Shown one piece after another: positions 57,241-64,000 of a stretch of DNA of 64,000 nucleotides (the stretch's first letter is position 1; every line of letters begins with the position of its first letter). The stretch is from Lytechinus pictus. Taxonomy: Eukaryota; Echinodermata; Echinoidea; Temnopleuroida; Toxopneustidae. The DNA lies in the NCBI RefSeq assembly GCF_037042905.1, contig NC_087252.1, forward strand, positions 1,805,501-1,869,500. The letters run 5' to 3'. The notes under the pieces are model-generated. The model made no database searches. It saw only the letters and a list, made by a program, of their open reading frames with translations, and was not told the DNA's origin. The position numbers and the translations under genes are program-made.

Positions 57241-57884
57241 GCAACAAGACCCTGGACGGAAACAATTTACAATTCTCTTCATAAGACATAAATAATGAGT
57301 AGAGGCTACATGTATATTGCCTGTCTTCACATCTCTGGTTTACGTTCATCCATGCTCTCTTAATTCTGTAGTTTGAATCTAATAGATTGTCATCTAGGAC
57401 CACAAGTTGGATCAGAAGTTAGATCAGAAATTGGATCAAAAGTTTCAATTGAATAAAATTGAATTCTAAATTTACATTCGATAAATTAAATCAAACTTTG
57501 GATTGGTCCCTTATTGCAATCTTTTTCAATCTAAGGAATTTAGAGAGTGGTCTTGACCTTGATAATGGGTTTAACCAGTGATAGCTAATGTGGTGCAAAA
57601 CAAAATGCATCTATGTTCAATTCATCAGCACATTTGACACTTAAAAAATTATTATAAATCTTCTTGATATCATCCTTTTCACAAACATATCAAATATTAA
57701 AGGAAAGATTCAAGTAAGCAAAAGGAACACAACATATATTAAAGCAAATCTTCGTCATTTACTTTGGCTATCATTTGTTTAAAGCACAAACTTGAAACAT
57801 GATCAAAGTCAAACCAGAGTTCAGAATTCCTCTATCTTGGAATGAAAAACAAAAATGAAAGACACAGGATTATAATGCTACTCT
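57241..57884. other. Intergenic, no gene
   Basis: AT-rich. A short imperfect tandem (AAGTTGGATCAG-type, about 57400-57450) is the only structure seen. Confidence 0.45.
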
Positions 57885-58170
57885 AAGCCCAGTAATAATA
57901 ATATGCAATATTTACATAGCACTTAATACAAATGTTTGCATACATGTACTATTACCCCGGCTTAAGCACGGCTACCCTGATTGGGAGCTCGAGCATTCAA
58001 GGAATACCTTCTTACCAGGTTTAACAATTTACTACATCTGGGTGAAGAGTGGCAAACATAAACGCCTGGCCAAAGGATGCGAGTACTGTGGTGGGATTTG
58101 AACCCAGCACATGGGGTTCAAAGTCTGGAGACTTACCCACTGAGCCACAACACCTCTACGTAACAAAGTA
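57885..58170 (-). repeat. tRNA-derived SINE, minus strand
   Basis: Read on the minus strand: GGTGTTGTGGCTCAGTGGGT (A box), GGGTTCAAATCCCAC (B box), the body with CCACTCTTCACCCAGATGTA, then TTATTATTACTGGG as the 3' tail near 57890. Same type as the SINE at 655-928. Confidence 0.85.
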
Positions 58171-58276
58171 AATCTCTTGACTGACCATAAACAAACCATG
58201 GATAGGATCCAAGGCATAAACATGTATTTTTTGGAAGACATTATCCACAATTGATTCAACATGAAATCATGGGCGT

Positions 58277-58379
58277 CCACACAGAGGATTATCCTTTGCT
58301 TATGGGGGGGGGGGGAGGGGGAACAGCTATTGTTGCCATCCGCCCATCCCCCAAACACAAAAGATAATCCTCTGTGTTC
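58277..58379. repeat. Small foldback with G-run
   Basis: CACAGAGGATTATCCTTT at the left is nearly inverse to AAAGATAATCCTCTGTG at the right, enclosing a G-run and GCCCATCCCCC. Short ORFs here are artefacts. Confidence 0.65.
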
Positions 58380-59065
58380 ACTGCCATGCATGAAATCAAG
58401 CTTTCATTATAAACATGAACACATGTGCATACTTTTTTTTTGGCATTTAAAGAAGAAAGATGGAGAGGGGGGGGGGGCACATCCTGTGTCCCCCCTTTAC
58501 ACACTCGCTTTTCAAAAATCCAACAACCATTAAATTGCGTTGTAATAATACAGAGTCACATAAATATAACAATGGAATGATTTTCAAACCCAATCAAACT
58601 TTTGGCATAACAAAGAACAAATATCTTTATAACTAATTTTATCTCCTCTAAAGGAAAGCTACTAGAAAATAGTGAATTGAAAAAAGCCTGCTGGAATTCA
58701 ATATCAGAGCACTGAAGTATTCGTGCAGTTTAATGAATTTTAAAGCTTACTTGTTGAATTGCCTTATAATTGTATTGAAGATAAACCGTGTAGATTGCAA
58801 CCTATTCAATCAAATTTGTGCATAATAATAGATCATCATTTTGGTCGAATCCATGCTGTGTACTATCGGACATTTATGCATTTTGCATCTTTTTGACACA
58901 AAAATAATAATTTTCTTGATTGATGGTGATTTCTCAAGGAGTACCAGAAGGGGGACATGAACCAAGATTTAACTTGACACATCCTTTACAATTGAAATAA
59001 AAATAAGTGAAAAACAAAAAACCTTGGAATTTTCCTTTTGTTCATGCATCTTCTAAGTCAGGTTC
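58380..59065. other. Intergenic, no gene
   Basis: AT-rich, one G-run at 58466-58478. Nothing else supported. Confidence 0.45.
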
Positions 59066-59492
59066 AATAGAGTACCGAAGTGTGACGTCAGTTGCCATGG
59101 TGTCATGGCGGGCTGGTTCTAAACAGAGTCGCACCTGGGCCCCGTCTTACAAAGAGTTGCGATTGATCCAATCAATCATAACTCTACGGAAATCCATCAG
59201 TGCCATAATTTTTTTCTACAGGAAACTTGCAAATGCCCTTTGTAAACAAAGGAGAACACACCAAATTGTCAAGAAATCAATGACTTTATGGATACATTCA
59301 TATGTAGAAAATCTTTTGAACAAAAAGGTATGCATTTTATAAGTTGACTTTGCTGGCCTTCCATAGTTGCGATTGATCGGATTAATCGCAACTCTTTGTA
59401 AGACGGGTCCCTGATGATCGTCTGTACACATTTTGACTAGTCTGAAAAATAGGTTGCAAGCTATCATTCGGCCATCATTTCGGTACTCTATT
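59066..59492. mobile_element. MITE (AATAGAGTACCGAAGTG ends) with a second MITE inside
   Basis: Ends AATAGAGTACCGAAGTGTGA and the inverse of AATAGAGTACCGAAATGATG. Same family as 7465-7856. The interior is occupied by the element at 59137-59411. Confidence 0.8.
59137..59411. mobile_element. Nested MITE with GTCTTACAAAGAGTTGCGAT ends
   Basis: GTCTTACAAAGAGTTGCGAT and the inverse ATCGCAACTCTTTGTAAGAC-type sequence (59389-59405), outer part GGGCCCCGTC/GACGGGTCCC. Inner pair GATTGATCCAATCAAT with ATTGATCGGATTAAT. Confidence 0.85.
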
Positions 59493-59777
59493 GTGTTGAA
59501 GATATCTGCAGAGTGCAGATACAGTTTATAATACAATAAAACACCCTTTATCTGAGCAAGTAGCTGTCAGTTGTGTAACTGAAAATTAGCACTTCAGTAT
59601 TAGTGAATCATGATATTGATAATTTCTTTCATTACTTTGTGGTGATGAAAGTGGCAGACAATATGAAGAACAGTAATGGAACAGGCTAGCAGCAGCTCGC
59701 AGCCAGAATGCTGTGATGCCCCTTGTTTGTTTTAAAACATGCCGTTAAAAACATGCCAACTCTAAAATTCAGACAAT

Positions 59778-60083
59778 GGCCCGTATTCTGAAGTGAGGTT
59801 TAACTTAAACTCAGGTTTAAAGTTGTGGTTTAAGTATGGGAAGCCAAAAGTATCCAATTTTTTTAAGTTGTACGTTTCTTATGTTTACTATGCTCTTTCC
59901 TGATTCATCGATGGTGACAATTATCTATTTATTCTTCCTAGACAATTATAAATGATTTGAGAGTCAAATGAGCTGAAATATGATATCTCTACCATTAGTG
60001 ATTTATGTAAAAATTGGCTATCCATACTTAAACCACAACCATAAACCTGAGTTTGAGTTAATCCTGCTATCAGAATACGGGCC
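59778..60083. mobile_element. MITE with GGCCCGTATTCTGA ends
   Basis: GGCCCGTATTCTGA and its inverse TCAGAATACGGGCC bound about 306 bp; AAT adjoins both tips, a possible 3-bp duplication as for PIF/Harbinger. Inner pairs: TTTAACTTAAACTCAGGTTT with AAACCTGAGTTTGAGTTAAT, and GTGGTTTAAGTATGG with CCATACTTAAACCAC. Confidence 0.85.
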
Positions 60084-60089
60084 AATATG

Positions 60090-60640
60090 TTCATGGCAAG
60101 GTTGGAACAAGCAGAAGAGGAGGATGGATGAGGATGAGGGAACGGACGAGGAAGAGGAACAGCAGGAAGCTGAGAACCAGGAGGAAGAGGTGATGGTGTT
60201 AGAAGCACCAGAGGTAGTTGTTGAGGGAGGATGGTGGAGGAGATTTTTGCCTTGGTAGCTGTAGATGATGATGGTATTCTGTCAGACATTTTATTTTCTA
60301 TTACCCTTGTGAGCAACACATGTTTCTGGAGAATTACTTTATTACCGGTACGTATTTTGTGACTCTATTATACATGTATAAACATGCCACCATTTGTTTG
60401 GAGCGAATGGAGAAAAGGGAGCAGACGAGGAGGGAACGGATAAGGAGGAAGGAGCACAAGAAGTAGTGCCTGTACCGAATTCTCCACAGATGGTCGTGTG
60501 AAGAAGTTTCTGGAGGCGAATCTGGCCATGGAATAATTTAGTTTTTTTTCTTCATATATTCTTTTTGTTTTGCCCGTGTGAGCATCACATGTTTCTGGAG
60601 AATTATTTCATTCCTTTTGTTTGCCACTATATTATATAAA
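60090..60640 (+). repeat. Purine-rich segment and diverged tandem duplication
   Basis: CACATGTTTCTGGAGAATTA occurs at 60317 and 60587 with similar following sequence, a duplication of about 270 bp. The GA-rich stretch at 60105-60240 gives a Glu-rich frame with no domain; it may be a relic of a transposon gene's acidic segment. Confidence 0.45.
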
Positions 60641-60875
60641 CATGCCACCATTTTTGTAATTGTCAAGAAGTACATGTATGCCTATTTCAGATGCTATTCT
60701 CAAAGGGTGGCTAACTTAGCCCATGCTAACTTAGCCCACTGGGCTAACTATCCCCCACTGAGCATTTCACAAAGCGTGGGCTAATTAGCCCACCGGGCTA
60801 AATATTTCGCACAATATTTCGCACACCCGGCTAAATCATGAACTGAAGCTAGCAAACTATTATCAACATCATAAA

Positions 60876-60901
60876 ACTGTACTGAGCATGCTCAGTACAG
60901 T
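60876..60901. repeat. 26-bp perfect palindrome
   Basis: ACTGTACTGAGCA followed directly by its reverse complement, no spacer. It lies about 50 bp upstream of the Myb/SANT-like fragment. Confidence 0.85.
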
Positions 60902-60945
60902 GTTGATGGTTGCAGTGCAGTGTGCAGTACTCACATAGCAGCAAA

Positions 60946-61440
60946 ATGGAGGGTAAAGCTAGATGTGCCAACTGGCAATCGTCCGAGATCAACTACCTCC
61001 TCGTACTCGACCACGACAATGCTGCAATATTCCCTACTAAATGTACAGACCTTCACACTAACAGGAAAAGAACAGCAGCATGGCATGGGAGGCAGTTAGA
61101 GCCAGTTTCGAGCAGAAGTTTTGGCAAAAGTACACTCTGCCACAAATAAAGGAGAAGTGGAAGAAGATGCGGGTCACCGCAAAAAAAAAAAGAGTATGGC
61201 GAGTGGAGGAGGAGCACTAAAAAAACTGGGGGTGGGCCTCCTCCACATCTGAGCGAATCAACCAAAATGATTCAAGAGATTGTGCCCGCGGATTTCATCC
61301 AAAGAGTGAACCCGTACGATGATGACTTTGGATCCAATAATCAAGCAATATTAAAGTGCTTTGGATTTTTTGGCGAGAGGGAGTAGAGTTGAGGCCGAGG
61401 GTGACGACGAAATTGACGAAGTTGAACTTACTTTCAAGTG
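60946..61440 (+). pseudogene. Myb/SANT-like DNA-binding domain fragment, transposon-derived
   Basis: Starts ATGGAGGGTAAAGCTAG. Across two frames it reads ANWQSSEINYLL, NRKRTAAW, then IKEKWKKMRVTAKKKRVW and KTGGGPPPHLSESTKMIQEI. That order is the Myb/SANT-like domain of Harbinger-associated and NAIF1-type proteins (helix, AW, K-rich helix, TGGGPPP). A frameshift near 61080 and stops near 61219 and 61384 break it. A donor-like GTGAGT follows an acidic stretch at 61438. The transposase partner is not in the window. Confidence 0.75.
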
Positions 61441-61971
61441 AGTAAAAACTCAACAACAAAAAATAATTACATTCAAAATTTCATTTCCAAAATAGGATTT
61501 AATTTTTAGAGAAGACATTTCCTTTCACCTGACTCTTGTTGTAGAGTACAAATAGTACTACTTGCGCTAGATATTTATTGTGTAACTTAAATTTGATCTT
61601 AGTAGGCCTAGAGGTCTAACGACAAATGGCCTAACGTTAGGGGTCTGATGTGTTGCTCTTTACCAGAACAGTGCCTTAGTCTCTCCTACTTGCCCCGGGC
61701 AAGTGCTTATGTAGCACCCTGCTGAATGTTTCATGTAAAAAAAATTGTGAATAGGAAGTTATTTGCAATTTTGTTTTCAATTTGTGCACTTTGCCTTTAG
61801 TCCCAATTAAGGTCACAGATTTTTGTGTATAAAAACAAAGGAATTCTTGTATGATTGTTTCAAAATTGTCTGATAAAAATTTATTAGCTCTAGTTGGGCA
61901 ATTCATCAAACTTATTTTATTTTTTAACTTGATACATGTACATGTACACTGTAATAGTTCATAGTCAAGTC

Positions 61972-62490
61972 ATGGATAGTGACTCAAGTGCTACAGACAA
62001 TAAGTATTCTGTTGCTGAATTTGATAACAATGGGGCGGTGAAGGTGGCCGTAGTGCCACAAGAATGGATTCAATACCAAGATGGGGCTCCATTTTGCTTA
62101 TGGCCACCAGAGCAAGACCCGCTCAAACTAGACAATTTAGTGATGCATGGGCACAATCCTGAGAATACTTGAGCTCGAATGGACATCAAAGATTTGTTAT
62201 ATCAGACAGGTGAGTTCAAATTAGTAGTCAACAAGCCAGAGAATATGCTGCAGCCAGCACTCGGTGCAGTGAACTCTCAGGCCAGGGTAGGAGGTGCAAA
62301 TATAACACCAGACACTTCCCCAAATCAAAATGTCAATTCAACTCTGCTTTCACAATACAGATAATAGTACTTCAAGGCCCAGCATCCAGACCAGAGTATG
62401 GCACAGCCTATAATATCTGCCCTCAGACTGGAGACCATATCAAGAGCAGTGCAGGAGGGGAAACAAAACTTTGAAGTCGTCGTCTGAATG
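61972..62490 (+). pseudogene. Broken ORF pair, probably transposon-derived, unrecognised
   Basis: The first frame from ATG at 61972 contains YSVAEFDNNGAVKVAVVPQE and FCLWPP, and stops at 62170. The second continues after that stop with ARMDIKDLLYQT. The FEF..VAVVP..W..CLWPP arrangement resembles N-terminal segments of repetitive proteins in fish and invertebrates that often carry a DUF4806-type end; this assignment is tentative. Another open stretch (SALRLETISRAVQEGKQNFE) is at about 62415-62480. Confidence 0.4.
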
Positions 62491-62610
62491 ATGTAGAGTA
62501 AGTTGTGTTCCAATGAAGTCAGGGAATATGGTGCTATAAGCAGGTGATGTACCGGCGTTACAGGAGGTCGACATTTTTGATATTCGTGGATGTTTTCCTT
62601 GGGGCAGATG

Positions 62611-63034
62611 CAGGAGAGTTGAGCCACCCCCTAAAACTTGTATTTTCAGTCAAGAGCTCAATTCACATAAGCCCTCTGCTGATAGTTCTTAATATAACTG
62701 TCATTTAAACCTAAGTACAGCAGATGTCACAGGTCACACCAAAGTCACCAAGGTCACTGGACACACGAAACTTAAAAAAGCGGCAAAAAGTGAAATCCGA
62801 ATTTCAGGAATTAAAAGACCCTTTTTCTATTTCTCATTTAGCAGAGGGTTTTCCTGCAGATTTTTATGTGTAAGCTAGTTCATACATGTATATTGTTCTT
62901 TAATTTTCATAAATTTGGAAAATGTATGATTTGTAGTTAGTTATTTTTGTGAAAATTTAAAAATGGCCGCCTAAAGGAGTGTTGAGGTGAGCCATTCAAC
63001 ATGAGGAGAGATAAGCCATGGCTCAACTCTCCTG
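62611..63034. mobile_element. 424-bp element with perfect 16-bp TIR
   Basis: CAGGAGAGTTGAGCCA (62611-62626) and TGGCTCAACTCTCCTG (63019-63034) are exact inverses. A third half-copy GGCTCAACTCTCCTT follows at about 63042. The interior is non-coding. Confidence 0.7.
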
Positions 63035-63341
63035 TTGTGGATGGCTCAACTCTCCTTGTATTGAATCTAACTGGCTACATCAATTACAAGTTTTAAGATG
63101 AGCTACGTAATTATCCATGCTCGAGGTGTCTTTGATAAGTTCTAAAAGTAAAGGCAGCCCTGAAAATTTATTTCAAAATTGTTATTTACTATAAAGAGTG
63201 AAAATCTGAAGTTGACCGGATTTAACAGCCCATTCATTTCCTCCCATTGTTGACTATGTGTGGATCTAGGCTATTTTTACTCATCTATCATCTATTATGC
63301 TGCAGATATTGTGCATTATTCTTCTCTTCCCATACAGAGAG
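63035..63341. other. Intergenic, upstream of the TATDN2-like fragment
   Basis: No supported feature apart from the extra GGCTCAACTCTCC half-site. Confidence 0.4.
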
Positions 63342-63996
63342 AAAATGGAAAGTGTAGAGGGAGAGGAAGTCCTGTTACCACCGGGGGTGGAGATGAAAGA
63401 CATTGAGGTAGAAGCTGGTTCGGCTCCAGAGGAGGCCCTCATTGAACCAACAAAAATTAAAAACACGCAGCAGGACTCAGAGACGCATTTCGAGGATTCA
63501 CCTCTTGCACTGGCAGAGGCGGATGCTCAGGAGAGGAAGCTCTCCGAGGTCGAGCTTGCTCAAAAGAAGCACGAATCAAAGAAGCGCAGAAAAGGGTGGG
63601 AAGCGTGCCAAGCAGGCTTAAAGAGCTTGCACAAGGCCCGCTTCCCGTGTCAAATGCTGGACCCTCGACCAGTGGAGGCCTTACGGTTGGTCGTGACCAT
63701 GGGCTAATGCCCACTTGGCCTAAACCACCCCATCCAGTGGAGTGTTCCTCCATTGGGAGAGAGCGGGGAATAACCCCACAATGCTAGAATTTTTATGGGA
63801 GAGCCCACAGCCACTGCGAGCCTTTGATTCCCACTTCCATCCTGATCGAATCAACTCAAAAGGGCAAAAACAGAACTTCAGGGACAACCCCGGCACCAGG
63901 ACGAGGTGGTCAGAGGAGTATGGAACTTTTGTGGTGGTGGGCATCCACCCAAAGCAGGCCTTTGGCCTTAAGCGCTATAGCCTCGAAGCGTTGTGA
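63342..63996 (+). pseudogene. TatD-family nuclease (TATDN2-like) fragment, frameshifted, runs off the edge
   Basis: It starts with a Glu-rich N-terminus (ATG near 63344, MESVEGEEVLLPPG) and a Lys/Arg-rich stretch KKHESKKRRKG. The sense then shifts to a second frame (SVPSRLKELAQGPLPVSNAG) near 63595 and to a third near 63750. The third frame has AFDSHFHPDR (the HxH metal-binding start of TatD hydrolases) and VVVGIHPKQAFG. TatD proteins are metal-dependent DNases; TATDN2-like copies are common in repetitive DNA of invertebrates. Two frameshifts and a stop at 63994 indicate decay, unless introns explain the frame changes. The rest of the domain is beyond the window. Confidence 0.7.
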
Positions 63997-64000
63997 TCGG

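Noticed and set aside
60105-60258. Glu-rich ORF as an independent gene
   Set aside because: Simple GA-rich sequence without a domain, partly inside a MITE arm; kept only as a repeat segment.

Overview
The window is animal (metazoan) genomic DNA, almost certainly from a sea urchin or close echinoderm. Genes are split by GT-AG introns, G-protein-coupled receptors (GPCRs) are intronless and clustered, and most of the remaining sequence is short inverted-repeat transposons, tRNA-derived SINEs and tandem arrays of types familiar from echinoid genomes. The species is inferred, not proven. There is no prokaryotic, CRISPR or phage content.

Left part (1-24.4 kb). Two conserved housekeeping genes lie on the minus strand. 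LRRC58 (leucine-rich repeats) is represented by its first two coding exons at 2719-2268 and 1445-1039; its C-terminal exon lies beyond the left edge. NKAPD1 (the C11orf57 family, an Arg/Ser-rich nuclear protein) has four coding exons between 20992 and 12265, all joined in phase 2. Its third coding intron holds a roughly 4.5-kb minisatellite of 50-bp units. Each unit copies the exon-3 5' splice site in the same orientation, and this is the most unusual feature of the window. A 1.18-kb palindrome flanked by an 8-bp direct repeat lies just upstream of NKAPD1. The rest is foldback elements, including a mariner-like element with long terminal inverted repeats (TIRs) and several TTAA-flanked elements, plus a LINE fragment with an RNase H domain.

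Middle part (24.4-40 kb). This is repeat territory. It holds a broken GPCR pseudogene whose reading frame ends at the tip of a mobile element. A composite at 29.6-34.9 kb has inverted-repeat shells nested inside one another, and its core carries about a dozen copies of a GCGAGCGCGAAGCGCGAGC-like motif. Several TTAA-flanked non-autonomous elements follow, one of them with a second element inserted in it.

Right part (40-57 kb). Three intact intronless class A (rhodopsin-like) GPCR genes lie head to tail on the plus strand. The first and third, with their flanks, form a recent segmental duplication; the second is an older paralogue. They resemble the rapidly expanded echinoid chemosensory-type receptors. 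Beyond them are a 3.2-kb foldback element with two inwardly mirrored arrays of roughly 180-bp units, and a 35-bp satellite (54.8-56.4 kb).

Far right (57-64 kb). SINEs and nested MITEs are followed by decayed transposon-derived coding sequence: a Myb/SANT-like DNA-binding domain fragment, an unrecognised ORF pair, and a TatD-type (TATDN2-like) nuclease fragment running off the right edge.

All calls come from reading the sequence and from knowledge of the families; no search was run.
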